Of a stretch of 64,000 nt of DNA, positions 21,901 to 32,551 are shown piece after piece. A program made the position numbers and the translations under genes. The stretch is taken from contig NC_081405.1 of assembly GCF_030272615.1 (NCBI RefSeq), positions 576,151,752-576,215,751 on the forward strand, read 5' to 3'. A model generated the notes under the pieces. The model was given only the letters and a program-made list of their open reading frames with translations. It ran no database searches and was not told where the DNA came from. The DNA is from Cryptomeria japonica. Its lineage: Eukaryota > Streptophyta > Pinopsida > Cupressales > Cupressaceae. Each line of letters begins with the position of its first letter. The stretch's first letter is position 1.

Positions 21901-22131
21901 TGTTAAACATTTTCATTAAGTCCTCAGATCCTAGATCTTCTATCTTGCAATGTATGTAAATTCTAGGGTCTTCTGCAAGTGGTACACCCTTAGGTATTTC
22001 TAAAAAGCTCCTATAGAGTCGTCTTGCTTTGCAATCTTTGGAATTATTTTGAATACAAGCCTAGGGTGTTTCACATTCTCCACAATTGTAGGTTTTGGAA
22101 TAAATTCGGGAACAGAAGATGAAGTAGCCAT
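18990..22131 (-). pseudogene. Large unrecognised ORF of element D (charged, coiled-coil C-terminus)
   Basis: Begins at ATG 22131 (MATSSSVPEFIPKPTIVENV) and can be followed with stops and shifts to about 18990, roughly 1,040 codons. Legible blocks are 21555-21310 (REWLKDELIDNLKKIKGGKK; FHFGNLLVCFMLYF), 21275-20757 (RTIWVTKMGYEVDLHVVEMY, then a basic TPKKTRTLRKKQ end), 20693-19779 (acidic, Thr/Glu-rich) and 19598-18990 (heptad-like, LEQEVSGFEEKLEKLEKEKE, a coiled coil). I do not recognise the family. By position, after gag and before the 3' LTR, it occupies the place of the extra or env-like ORF of some Sirevirus-type copia elements, but there is no clear signal peptide or membrane segment in what can be read. 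The N-terminal half resembles structured plant transposon-encoded proteins only in general character. Confidence 0.55.
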
Positions 22132-22439
22132 TCTGAAAAATACCTCTTATCCAAATGTTTGTTGAATGCTTGAAGAACACTTCTTAGATTCGCCTTGAAT
22201 GCCTTTCCTCTATTTTACGCTCAGGAAAAGTTTGAATGCTTGGTGAGTTTGAAATGGGGGTTTCCCAATTCTTTATAGCCAAAATTTTCTCTAAAACATC
22301 ATTAAATGCTCTCCGGTTAAGTGAAAACTTAACACACTTGCTAGTAAAGAAGAAATGTATCTTCTCGCCATCAACTAAGGGTAGAATGCATGTTTTTCAA
22401 TTCGCTGCCATACCCCCAAGGGATTATTCCTTAGTTAGA

Positions 22440-23600
22440 TGAAGAGTCTCCTACCAGTGGAGGATTAGTTTGTTCTACCGGTGAAAATATAGTTTCATCT
22501 ATTCTCTGATCTTTTTTCTTAATTCATTATTTAGAAAATTCTTGCTTTACTTCTTCTACCTTCTCTTTTCCATTCAAGCTAGATCTCATATTGTTTTCTG
22601 GTGCATTCTTGCTTCTACAAAATTTTGTAATATGTCCAATCTTGTTACATGCATAACCAATCACATTATTACTCTAAATAGCCTTTCCATATCCTTGACT
22701 GGTTTGTGATCTGGATTGATTAGATAAATGTCCAAATCTTCCACAAACATAGCATTTCACATTCATTCTGTAGTTTTTTGAATTATGACCAACTTTGTTG
22801 TATTTGGAACATTAACCGGTGGGTGAGTTCATATTCTGATTATTTCAAAATCTACACCAATTTTCTCTATGACCAAACTTGTTGCAATTGAAACATTTTT
22901 CATTAAATTTATAAGCATTAGATTGTCCTACCGGTTTATTCTGATCTTGATTGTTTGCAGTACCAAAACTTTCTCCTACTTCAAATCCAAGTCCATTATT
23001 ATCTCCATTAGGCTTCTGATTTTTCAGCATGTCATGAAGCTCCTTTGAACTTTTCTTGAATTTGTCTTTGTGTTTATTTGCAGTAGCCAACTCATTTTCC
23101 AGAATTCCAACTTGTCTCATAAGCTTAGTTTTATCATGTTGCATGTGAATCAAATCTGTCTTCAATGTATCATTTTCATGACTAAGTCTCAGATTTTCAT
23201 TTCCAGCATCATTAAGTCTCCTAGTCAAGTCTTCTTCATTCTTCTTCCTAACTTCAATATCTTTACATAGCCTCATATTCATATCATTCCTTTTATTCTT
23301 CATATTACTATTTTCCTTTCTCAACTTGTTTTCAATGTCTCTAAGAGTTTCTTTTTCATCATCATCATCATTTTGCATCTTCTCATGAAGTTCTTTTATT
23401 TTGTGCTATAGCAAAGTTCTCCTGAAGTCCTTTAATGAAATCCTATGCAATCCTTAGATCATCTTCAAGTTATATATTCTTCAATTTATCTGCATCAAAA
23501 TATTCAAGAGCTCCTTCCAACTATTTTCTTAAGTTCTCCATCTATACCGGTGTCAAAATCTTCCTTAGGATATTAGTCTTTTGAAAATAGAGGACTAGGC
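22440..23600 (-). pseudogene. Gag of element D with repeated zinc knuckles
   Basis: 23378-22845 encodes a long coiled coil (KETLRDIENKLRKENSNMKN through KFKKSSKELHDMLKNQ) ending in a perfect CCHC knuckle CFNCNKFGHRENWC. Further knuckle-like blocks follow on the minus strand with damage: CSKYNKVGHNSKNY, CYVCGRFGHLSNQ and YACNKIGHITKFC. Multiple knuckles after a coiled coil are a feature I associate with Sirevirus-like copia gag. The protein would bind element RNA and form particles. Normal copia elements continue from here into protease and integrase; here the frame ends and the second ORF starts at 22131. Confidence 0.7.
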
Positions 23601-23610
23601 TCTAATACCA
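23596..23610 (-). other. Primer-binding site of element D
   Basis: The minus strand reads TTGGTATTAGAGCCT immediately inside the 5' LTR, close to the TGGTATCAGAGC consensus for initiator tRNA-Met priming. Confidence 0.8.
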
Positions 23611-23612
23611 AT

Positions 23613-24386
23613 TGTTAGATTCAATGACAGTACCAAAGACATTGAGAGGGGGGGTGAATCAGTGTCTATTTAAACTTATTAATAACTTTGCATCCCAAAA
23701 TAGTGTATCAGTAAATAAGAATTAATGCAGTAAATAAGTATAACAGAGACACGATAGAAAACACACCATAACATTAGATATTTAATGAGGAAACCCGGTG
23801 TGGGAAAAACCTCAGTGCGATTTGTGACCCATAATATTTACTCACTAGCCAATGAATAAATACTACTTACAATGAGGGGCCTGCACATGCAGGGAGGCCA
23901 ACAGCCTAGAGCTCACTGCTCAATCACAAAATGGGAGTCACATTGACTACAAAATGGATTATCAAAATCCAATATAATGTCCTGCTCAAAACAACATCTC
24001 ATATGTCAAGTTCAGTACTGGTTTAAGCTTAGATAATAGCCAAAACCTTCGTTGTCAAGTATATCACCTTATATAAAATTACCTTATACATCTTATCCGT
24101 ATTCCTTACAAAATAACCTATAAGATCTCATGCATATATGAGTCTTATAAAATATACCATGTTGATTTACAAAAGATAATTACATTAAAAAACAATAAAT
24201 AAAATTTTGTTCCATGTTGGCCTGAGTGCCGGTATGCATTGTTGTCAATACTAGTGAAGTGCCTATCTGTGTATGTAGAAATCTATTGCCAGTGTCGGTA
24301 TGTGTTGGGTGGTTGCCACTTGGTTGCCAGTCGGTTGCCATCAATGACAAAATCAACTATTCTCATGAGAGTTTAGAATACCAACA
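23613..24386 (-). repeat. 5' LTR of element D
   Basis: Ends with TGTTGGTATTC at 24386 (minus start) and CTAACA at 23613. Flanked by the CAAAT target duplication. Confidence 0.9.
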
Positions 24387-24391
24387 CAAAT

Positions 24392-26205
24392 AATATAGTT
24401 TTGTGATAGAGGATGATAGATCTTGATGAGAAACTATGTTTTGAGTGATTAGATTATCAAAGAGGGTGATAATAAACTTTGAGATGTTTAGATCTTGAAC
24501 TTGTTGAAGGTGACTACTCGAAAATCTTGAGGTGTCTATTTCTAGAATCTGATTTGATAGATGATAACTTGACCAAGTGAACAAAGAGGACAATCTAAGC
24601 ACAAAAAGATACATATCATGTGTTTATGCTCACTATAAATTGACCAAGCAATCACGACAGATCTGAAAAGGACATGCAAGAAGATAGCTATGGACTAACA
24701 AAGATAGAAATTCATACGCTAGTTTAGACAACCCTAGATGACAATTTAGATAGGCCATACGATAAACTAGAAATCTTGCATGACAAAGGCATAAACTCGT
24801 ACAAGCTTTCTCACAGAACCAAATGACAAAAGATAACACAAAATCCTTTGTAAACTAACTCATATGAAAAATATTACCGAACCAGACGATAAACTATATT
24901 TCTCATACGACAAATTAGAAAGCTCGTACAACTTAGGACAAAACAAAGACAAAAAATCTATTTAGAGAGATTTTTGATCAATGAAGTTTGATGTTTTGCT
25001 TCTGTTTTTAAGTTTTAGATGTCTGATTTTCTATTTTAGGGATGAAGACACAACAAACACATGATATGATAAGTTACCTCAAGCACATCATGCTAAATCC
25101 TAAGGAAGTTGGCTGAGAGAGAAAACATTTGCTTGCAAAATTAGGTACACACCCAATAGCTAATCAAAATACGGCCACTAAGTCTCACGCAATGGATTCT
25201 CAACTCCGTATTATCCAACTCCAAACGCTAATGGGGGCATGATATGGCAAGTGTCTTGGGAGAGTTACTATCTCTCTTTCACAAAGATTATCCCCCTTTC
25301 GGAGGTGAATTAGGTAGCTTCCATTTTAGGATTCGTAGTAAGGGTTTCCGTTTAAAATTACCCCTTGCAGTCACACAAGCACGATTGAGGCCTATAGCCA
25401 AACAAGGTATCCAAACAAGAAGTAGTCATGCAAGCATGATTGAGACTGTGAGGTGCTACTAAATGTATGATATGAGAGATCTCAAAAGAGAAAACAAATA
25501 ATCCCATCCTCCGAGACTTTAATCCTAAGAGGCCTATTTTTTAGAGTGAGTCGGAAAGCTTAGATCTAGTTGTACTCACATGGGTCATTCTCACAGGATG
25601 ATTACTTTTTCCCACTTGAAAAGCCCACTAAAGGTAATCAAATCTCAAACATATAAGCGCTTCAAGAGTCAGGATTTCTCATTGTCCAAATGGACAAGAG
25701 CATACTCTCATACCTTTTAGACAACTTCTCAGACATAGAAAACAAGATGTTCATTTACCATTAGCAAAATAAGTGTGCCTAGAAAACTTAAAGAAGACAC
25801 AAAGTTTGGTTGAGTTCTCCTTAGGCAACCTGCAAAATAGATACGTTAGTAGTCATGTTGTTTTGATGAAATGAAGCTTTCACAAGCATAATCTTTGATA
25901 ATTGTCCTGCAAAAACCAGTTAGGCTGCTACAAAATTTCACAAAAAGACTAGGGTTAGCATTAGTAATAGCTAAATTGAAGCATGAAAACCCTAAAATAT
26001 AATCTGTTTTGAAAACATAGAAGCAAAAATTTGTAGGAGTATTCTCACTTGCTCGTAAGAGTATTATCACATGCTCATATGAGTACACAAAGAAACTCTT
26101 ACGACACTAGAAAGGAACTCATATGAGATTCTAAATTAGACCTAACCGAAAACTTGTGAGATTGAAAATTTGATGATGCTAAGAGGCCAAAAATGAGATG
26201 TACGG
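24392..26205 (-). other. Leader of element B, right of the element D insertion
   Basis: About 1.8 kb with no recognisable coding sequence on either strand. It links the primer site of element B to its gag once element D is removed. Confidence 0.45.
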
Positions 26206-26222
26206 CCCCACGGTGGTTGCCA
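26206..26222 (-). other. Putative primer-binding site of element B
   Basis: The minus strand reads TGGCAACCACCGTGGGG three bases after the LTR end CACGACA. This resembles the TGGCGACCACCGTGGGG-type site that I recall from plant gypsy elements. Confidence 0.55.
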
Positions 26223-26225
26223 AAA

Positions 26226-28467
26226 TGTCGTGCCTGTGAAGTATGGTATGTGCAGCTGCAACACTAACACTCAATAGATCATTACAAGCATGGTTAGTAA
26301 ATTAAAGGCAAATGAAACATAAACCAAGACAAAGTGACCTATCACCTCCTAAGAGATGCGAGTGTGGATTTCCACTTAGATCTAAATAAGCAATCCCTAT
26401 GACTTGACTACACCTAAACAAAGGATATAATGAAATGATGATGATAAGCAAGCTAGATGAGATTGATTATGCTAGATTGATCTAACAGCCTAATTAAGAT
26501 AATGATATGAATGATTAAGCTATGATGATAATGTAATTAAGCTATAAAAGAGATTGATTAAGCTACATGATTCAATAATTATGCTAGAAAATGATCAAAT
26601 TAAATTAGATCTAAGATTCCATTGCCTATAATAACATTTCTCAAATGATATGTTAAAATGGACATGCCTATAGTAACAATGCATAAGATGAAAATGAGAT
26701 GGGATCCTTTGTGCTCCAAAATAGGAGATATTTATAATTTTTGCAAGGCCGGGGGTTAGGTGGCATCAATCAACGGTCAAGTTTGAATCTGAAGATATCA
26801 ACGGTGAAATTGGAGGTGGTTGGAGAAGAGGTTGGAGGGAGGGACACTTGTCATCTCTGTGGTGACAAGTGTCAAGATGCCCTGCTCATAGGAGGGAAAG
26901 TGTCCAAGAGAGGAGACATGTGGCCAAAGTGCCATGTGTCTCAAGGGGAGAATATCCATACCATAGGAGGTTAGGATAAGTAGGTTAGGATGTGCAACAT
27001 AGGATAAGGTTATTTAAAACCAAGGTTAGGTGGAATGAGTTAGGTTAGAGGGATTGTTAGGTTAGGTGGTTATAAGTTAGGAGGCATGTCGGTAATTTGA
27101 ATTTAAAAATTCAAATGATAGGAAAAGACTAATTAATTTTCAACAACTCATAAATTGATTTATTATAATTAATTAGGAGATTAGACGAAATGAATTAAAT
27201 GGGGGAGGATTAATTAATTTGGATTAATTAATCAAAGGGGACTATTGAAATGAACCTATTAAATAAATCCTTAGATTTATTAATAAGTAGATGAATGGGA
27301 GAATTGAATCACATTGCTAATTGTATACACCTAAAAATGGTCTGAAGATAATTAATTAAATAAGCAATTATTTAATTAATCTCCCTCCCCAATTTAATTG
27401 AATTGACTAAGCAATTTGATTAAATTCCCCTTTTCATCTACTTATTAATAAATCTAAGGATTTATTTAATAGGTTCATTTCAATAATCCCCTTTGATTAA
27501 TTAATTCAAATTAATTAATTTTCTCCACCAAAATCATTTCTTCTAAATCCCTTAATTAATTAAAACAAATCAAATTCATGAGTTGTTGAAATTAATTAGC
27601 CTTTTCCTATTATTTGAATTTTTAAATTCAAATTCTCCTAACTTCTACCACTCCTAAACCTAACCACTCCTAAACTTAACCCATTCTACCTACCCCCATG
27701 TCCCCTTTCATCCAGCATCTTCTAGAACCTTGTGACACTTGTCACTAAGTGTTCCCTTTTATGCCATCTCTTCTGGAAGCCTCTTAACACTTGTCACCAT
27801 AGAGATGACAAATGTTCCCTTTAATCCAACCCGCTTTTCCATCCTCCTCCAATTTAACCATTGATATCTTCAGATCAATCTTGACCATTGATTCTTGCTA
27901 CATCACCCCTGGCCTTGGAAAATCCTATAAATAGACCTCATTTTGGAGAACAAAGGGTCCCAATTTCATATCATTAGTTTCATATCATTTGATTCATCTC
28001 ATTCTCATCTCATGCATTGTTACTATAGGCATCTAGCTTTTAGCTTATCATTCTTTGAAATGTTATCATGCTCAATTTTAGCTTAATTGCATCTTAATCC
28101 TACTTCATTTTCTAGATCAAAACTCATATAGCTTAATCATGCTATTCTTGCTAGATCATGCATCTTAATCATTCAAATCCTCCATCTAAGTGTAGTCAAG
28201 TCACTCAAATTTGCATAATCAGATCTCAAAGCATTTTCATACTCACATTTACTAGGAGGCAATAAGTTGATTAGCTATGGTTTTGTCTTTCATTGTTTCA
28301 ATTTAGTAACCATTGCTTGTAATGATTTATTGAGTGCATTGTGTTTGTAGGAACAGATACACTTCACAGAGCACGACACTAATGAATTTAATTAAATTAG
28401 GAAGAGGGATTAATTAAATAATTACTTATTCAATTAATTATCTTCAAACCATTTTCAGGTGTATACA
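26226..28467 (-). repeat. 5' LTR of element B, split by a solo LTR
   Basis: Segments 26226-27321 and 28379-28467 join, after removing 27322-28378 and one CTAAT, into one LTR that runs TGTATACACC...CACGACA on the minus strand. The joined sequence aligns across the junction with the inserted LTR, which proves the interruption. Confidence 0.85.
27322..28378 (+). mobile_element. Solo LTR of the same family, inserted in opposite orientation
   Basis: A plus-strand LTR from TGTATACACC to GCACGACA (about 1,057 bp), with a TATA-like CCTATAAATAGACC near 27926. Flanked by perfect 5-bp duplications CTAAT (27317-27321 and 28379-28383). No internal region is present, so a full element recombined LTR to LTR. 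It is about 80 percent identical by eye to the host LTR, so the pair forms an imperfect inverted repeat of about 1 kb per arm. Confidence 0.88.
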
Positions 28468-28790
28468 ATTATTATTATCAAAGATCTCATTTTTTAAGAT
28501 ACATCTCATAAATCAAAGTAATCAATGCAAAACATCATCACATTCTCATCTCATCATGAACCATACATTCGTATCATCACCAAGATCAAGAGCATTATTA
28601 TCTAAGAATCAATCTCATATCAAACCATAATGCATACCACCAATCATCATCAATAACACATCACATGTGGACCAGAGAAAATCAGTACTATATATATATA
28701 TATATATATCAAAAATGATTGAAATGTAAAAGGGATATCATGTCTATCAAAATACAAAAAAAGGATCAAGATACAATAGAGATAGGTCTC
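28468..28790. other. No gene; short TA run
   Basis: Non-coding sequence between element B and the mobile-domain pseudogene, with a TA dinucleotide run at about 28690-28709. Confidence 0.5.
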
Positions 28791-30751
28791 TCAGGTATGA
28801 CTATCTCCTGAGGCTGATGCTCTAGCATTATATGTCCCAACCCCTAGATCTCTACCAAGTGGATCATGACGGGTAGGCCCTATAACACCTTTTCTCTCTA
28901 TCCTCGTATGACTGCGACCCAATCGACTAGATGCTACTACAGCATAGCTAAGAGCTCTATGACCTCTAGGGATCACCTCCTCGTATAAATGCCTATAATA
29001 CTCAGCCTCCTTGGCTGAGTATTGTATCTCCCTCAGCGTGTCCCAAACTGGGTCACCATCCGTTTCTCTCTCCAACCTGTCAGCAAGATCCTCTACCCGA
29101 CCCTGACGTTCTCTCTTCGTATCCCGCTCTGTAATTATCTGTGTAATCTGGCATTGCTGTACTAACACCTGTGCCTGTAGCTCCTGCATTGTGACCTGTA
29201 GTGCTCTAATATGTTAACCCTGTCGATGGGTGGGTACCGTAATTTGAATGGGCACCTGTGTCATGGTCCCACCCACATCTATCATTGTGTAAGGCACTGA
29301 TGGAGGTAGAACATCAGATCTCCTCCTCTGGGAAGGTCACCTATCATCTTCTATACCACCCACTGCCACTAGGACTATACCCACCCTACCAACCCCACCA
29401 GTACCCAGAACAAGCCCTCATCGTCTATTAAATCAACCTCTCCCACCTCCTCCACCAACTCCTCCTCCACCTCCTCCATCATCTCAACCTCCTTGTCCAA
29501 CCTCCTCTCCCTCCTCATCTCTCTATCTGGCTCCCCCTTTCCTCTGTAGCTTCTCATCCTTATCATCATCAAAAGAAAGTAGCATCTTTGCCGGATCAGA
29601 TATACATGCCACTGCATGTGCCACGAAGTACACTGAAAACTCCTCTGTCATCCCAACATCCACCACCCCAGCCTTATAATCCTAGATCTATCATGTTAGC
29701 ATCATATGCTCCTCCACCGATGCTACACTATCAAAATTAGGTCCCCACTCCAGCACATCCTATCTCCACCGAGCATATAAAATAGCTCCTTGTGGCATCC
29801 CCTGCTGTCTAACATACTGTTGCTGAACGCAACAATGCAAGAATCACTCGATAATAAAGGGTGTCCGGTCAATCAAATACATATATAGTCTCCAAATGAC
29901 CATATAAATATCATCCATAGGGAATCTCTATCCCATTCTCTTCCCACACATTGTAATCCATATATAGTCTCCAAATGACCATATAATATCATCCAGTGCT
30001 CTTTGCCAATGCTCTAGTTCGCCCAGCTTACGCTGGACAATTACACTTGTGTACCCATAAACATAAGCTTACCCAAATGGCCTATCCTTAGCGACAAGTG
30101 GTCTTGACATAGGAATGTGCTCCTAGGCCCACAACTGTAACAATGTCACTCTAGATGATAAACTGGTATATCCTAGATATACCACCTGGCGAAGCTCTCT
30201 ATAAACATGGGCCAACATACAGAACCCCCATGAAAACCTGCGCCCCTGCGTCACCATGTCCTCTAGCACAAATCCCCCTCCAACAACTAGTCCCTTCGAC
30301 CTATGATCAGGACATGTAAATCCACCAATGAACCCTGCTTGTACAGATGGCAACAGAGTGTAAACAAAATCCAAAAAATCCTGCCATGGGATCTCATACC
30401 CGCCAATCTGATCATCCTAGAAGATGTGATGGAGAGCCTCTGTCCCACCCACCTCAATCTTCTTATAAAGCAATAGAGCCCTAACTAAAGGAATCCACAT
30501 AATTTGATAACAGTCCTTTGTTGTAACTATCATCTCTCCCATAGCCAAGTGAAAGGTGTTTGTATCACTATGCCACCTCTCTCCCAACGTTGTCAATAAA
30601 CCCCGGTTAATGATAAACCGAGGAATATCTAATAACGAGGACAACCCACATCTCCCGATCACATCTCTATTAGCCTGTGACAAATGGGGAATCAATATCA
30701 ATGGTCTTGGAAATCACCCTCGAGACTGAAGCATGCCAATGCTCTACCTAC
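28791..30751 (-). pseudogene. Plant mobile domain (aminotransferase-like, MAIN-LIKE type) protein, decayed
   Basis: The minus strand from about 30735 reads LIPHLSQANRDVIGRCGLSS, LLDIPRFIINRGLLTTLGER, WHSDTNTFHLAMGEMIV, TTKDCYQIMWIPLV. This is the plant mobile domain pattern (known: an L..L.ERW...T.TFHL..GE.T.T..D...IL.LP core). The frame continues with stops through GGYEIPWQDFLDFVYTLLPS, FSWGFCMLAHVYRELRQVVY and an RTPFI block to an acidic Glu-rich segment (EMMEEVEEELVEEVGEVD, near 29450) and a C-terminal coiled segment (MQELQAQVLVQQCQITQ, RVEDLADRLERETDGD, 29189-28791). Stops replace expected Trp or Gln codons at several places, and 29881-30000 holds a short tandem duplication. These proteins act in silencing and development in plants and also ride on transposons; which applies here is unknown. 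An acceptor-like TTGTTTTGTAG precedes the frame at 30752. Confidence 0.65.
29876..30000. repeat. ~76-bp tandem duplication inside the pseudogene
   Basis: CATATATAGTCTCCAAATGA occurs at about 29879 and again at about 29957, each followed by CCATATAA and ATATCATCCA. It adds codons to the mobile-domain frame. Confidence 0.8.
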
Positions 30752-30864
30752 AAAACAACAAATGTCCATCATCAGTTCCCAAATCCATCTGATATATCAA
30801 ATAAAAGAAAAATTAACTTGAAACAATGAAGAATCTCAATAACACATCATAAACATATTCACAT

Positions 30865-31310
30865 CAATCCGTGAACAAATCAAAGACCCATATCGAGAAA
30901 TCAAGCAACATCAAATCCATATCAAAAGCATCAAAACAGGACTCATATTGAGAAATCAAGTAACATCAAATCCATATCACAAGCATCAAATCAGGACTCA
31001 TATCGATAAATCAAGCAACATCAAATCCATATCACAAGCATCAAATCAAGACTCATATCAAGAAATCAAGCAACATCCAATTCATATCACAAGCATCAAA
31101 TCAAAAATTGTATCACAAGCATCAAATCAAACTCATATAGATAAATCTATCAAAGATCCATATCGCAAGCATCAAATTAGGACTCATATCGAGCAATCAA
31201 GCAACATCAAATCCATATCACAAGCATCAAATCAGGACTCATCCAAAAATAACATCATAGACCCATATCACAAGCATCATATCAGGATACATATCAGACA
31301 TCACATTAGG
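30865..31310. repeat. 55-bp minisatellite, about 8 units
   Basis: The unit reads approximately AAGCATCAAATCAGGACTCA, TATCGAGAAATCAAGCAACA, TCAAATCCATATCAC. Full units run end to end near 30930, 30980, 31035 and 31170; others are shortened. It lies upstream of the mobile-domain frame (minus strand), in what may be its intron. An open plus frame through it reflects only the repeat period. Confidence 0.85.
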
Positions 31311-31569
31311 ACTCATATTGGATGTCAAATCAGACTCATGCTGAAAAGAAAAATCATGATCCACACCAAAAATCAATCAGCTTGGCACTCCATATCAACA
31401 ATAATTCATATCGACAATAGAAAACTTAGATCATCTTACACCAGCATATCAAAAATCTGACATCATAATAAAGAAGGACTCACATTGGCTCAGGAACCAT
31501 CATAGAACAATCAATAGACACATACCCATATCTATGACATCCATCTAATCTACTCGACTCATGATGCAT

Positions 31570-31960
31570 TCTTCACATTCTTTTTTTGTCAACTTTGGAC
31601 CCTATGTACTAAACCAGGGCTCCTAAGCACTACGCTGCCACCTATGCGCTATCCCTTTTCATCAATGCACTAGCAATACAACCCTATGCGCTAAATCTAT
31701 ACCACATGCTAACTGGAACCTCCTACGCGCTACCCTGTTAACCCTATACGCTAAACAACCCTATGCACTACACAACCTACCCATTATGCTTTGATTTCGA
31801 CCTAATGCACTAAAAAACCCTATGCGCTAGCCCATTCCCCACCCACGCTACTGTATGCTACCCAGACGCTAAACTACCTAGTTTTTTGCTATGCGTTAAC
31901 ATTCCTATGGTATGTACTAAGAAACTTAACCTACATGCTAACACGACAAAATCCAGTACA
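31570..31960. repeat. Array of spaced CTATGCGCTAA motifs
   Basis: About 20 copies of a short word (CCCTATGCGCTAA and decayed forms CTATGCACTA, CTACGCGCTA, CTATACGCTA) separated by 8-25 variable bases. Many variants are CG to CA or TG changes. The word has a partly self-complementary core (TAGCGCATAG). No known family recognised. Confidence 0.75.
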
Positions 31961-32019
31961 AAAATTGAAAAACGTGATCAAAATGAACAAAATCAATCCA
32001 AAACGGAGAGAGATTTCGA

Positions 32020-32184
32020 CCACTTACTAGTGGGCCATAGGCAGCGGCTCTCTCGTGTCACCTGACGTGCTCAAATTGGTGTGAGTATGGAATTTCCATC
32101 AACGTCAATGCTCCAAATGTTACAATCGCAAGGAGACAAGTGTGCAAATGATTTTTTAAAACCACTTTTTACCTTTTTATAGGG
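32020..32184 (-). promoter_or_regulatory. Possible promoter and first exon of the mobile-domain gene
   Basis: On the minus strand a TATA-like CCCTATAAAAAGG lies at about 32173-32185, followed about 150 bp later by CTAGTAAGTGG, which has a donor-like GTAAGTGG at about 32030. Together with the acceptor-like site at 30752 this would give an intron of about 1.3 kb holding both minisatellites. It is a model from motifs only. Confidence 0.3.
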
Positions 32185-32185
32185 T

Positions 32186-32551
32186 AAAATCAAGAAGGTT
32201 AATAATTGGGGCATGTATTTTTCTCACTTTTTCATTTTTTTAACCTTATCAACATCATTTTCAGGAGATGAATCATTAAAATACATTAAACACAATCAAT
32301 ATTATCGAATTGCAATTAATCCACAAATGTTCATCAACTTGACAATTTTTCACTAAATCCTTGATTCATCTCCTGAGGGGGCATCATCAATATCGTTCAT
32401 CAAATTTGGGGCATCATATCAACATTTCAAAGCACAATATCATATTGACATTTCAACACACAACATCATATTGATCAAATTTTGACTGCATATCTGAAAA
32501 ATTTTCTTTGAATCAACATGTGCATACACGTCACTTCAAAGAGCGACAAAA
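32186..32551. repeat. Non-coding, with a 15-bp stem-loop
   Basis: TCAGGAGATGAATCA at 32261-32275 is the exact reverse complement of 32362-32376, with an 86-bp loop. Near-repeats of GGGGCATCATATCAA follow. No gene seen. Confidence 0.7.

Larger units (their letters stand above)
17845..24386 (-). mobile_element. Element D: complete pol-less LTR element with two ORFs
   Basis: LTRs at 17845-18635 and 23613-24386 both have TG..CA-type ends (TGTTGGTATTC and CTAACA on the minus strand; the left copy has a mutated start). The insertion is flanked by perfect 5-bp duplications CAAAT at 17840-17844 and 24387-24391. On the minus strand a primer site TGGTATTAGAGCC (complementary to initiator tRNA-Met, typical of copia elements) follows the 5' LTR, and a polypurine tract CCAAAGGGGGAGAT precedes the 3' LTR. 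Inside are a gag with several CCHC knuckles and then a large unknown ORF, but no integrase or reverse transcriptase. It must be non-autonomous. Confidence 0.88.
15362..28467 (-). mobile_element. Element B: Ty3/gypsy-type element (interrupted)
   Basis: Order on the minus strand: 5' LTR (28467 to 26226, broken by a solo LTR), primer-binding site (about 26222-26206), leader (26205 to 24392), element D insertion, more leader (17839 to 17551), gag (17550 to 15731), then the boundary with element A at 15361. The rest of B (pol and 3' LTR) should lie left of A, outside the window, if A simply inserted into B. The assignment of LTR, leader and gag to one element is an inference from order and orientation. 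Confidence 0.55.

Noticed and set aside
22440-23600. Element D gag as a cellular CCHC zinc-finger gene
   Set aside because: It lies between the LTRs next to a tRNA-Met primer site, in the normal gag position.
15361-28467. 14982-15361 as the 3' LTR of element B
   Set aside because: Its sequence differs from the element B 5' LTR (TGTATACACC start) but matches 1-379, so it belongs to element A.
30948-31460. 170-codon plus-strand frame, and a CRISPR-like look
   Set aside because: It is the 55-bp minisatellite read in frame. Units are contiguous without unique spacers of fixed length, and the genome is eukaryotic.
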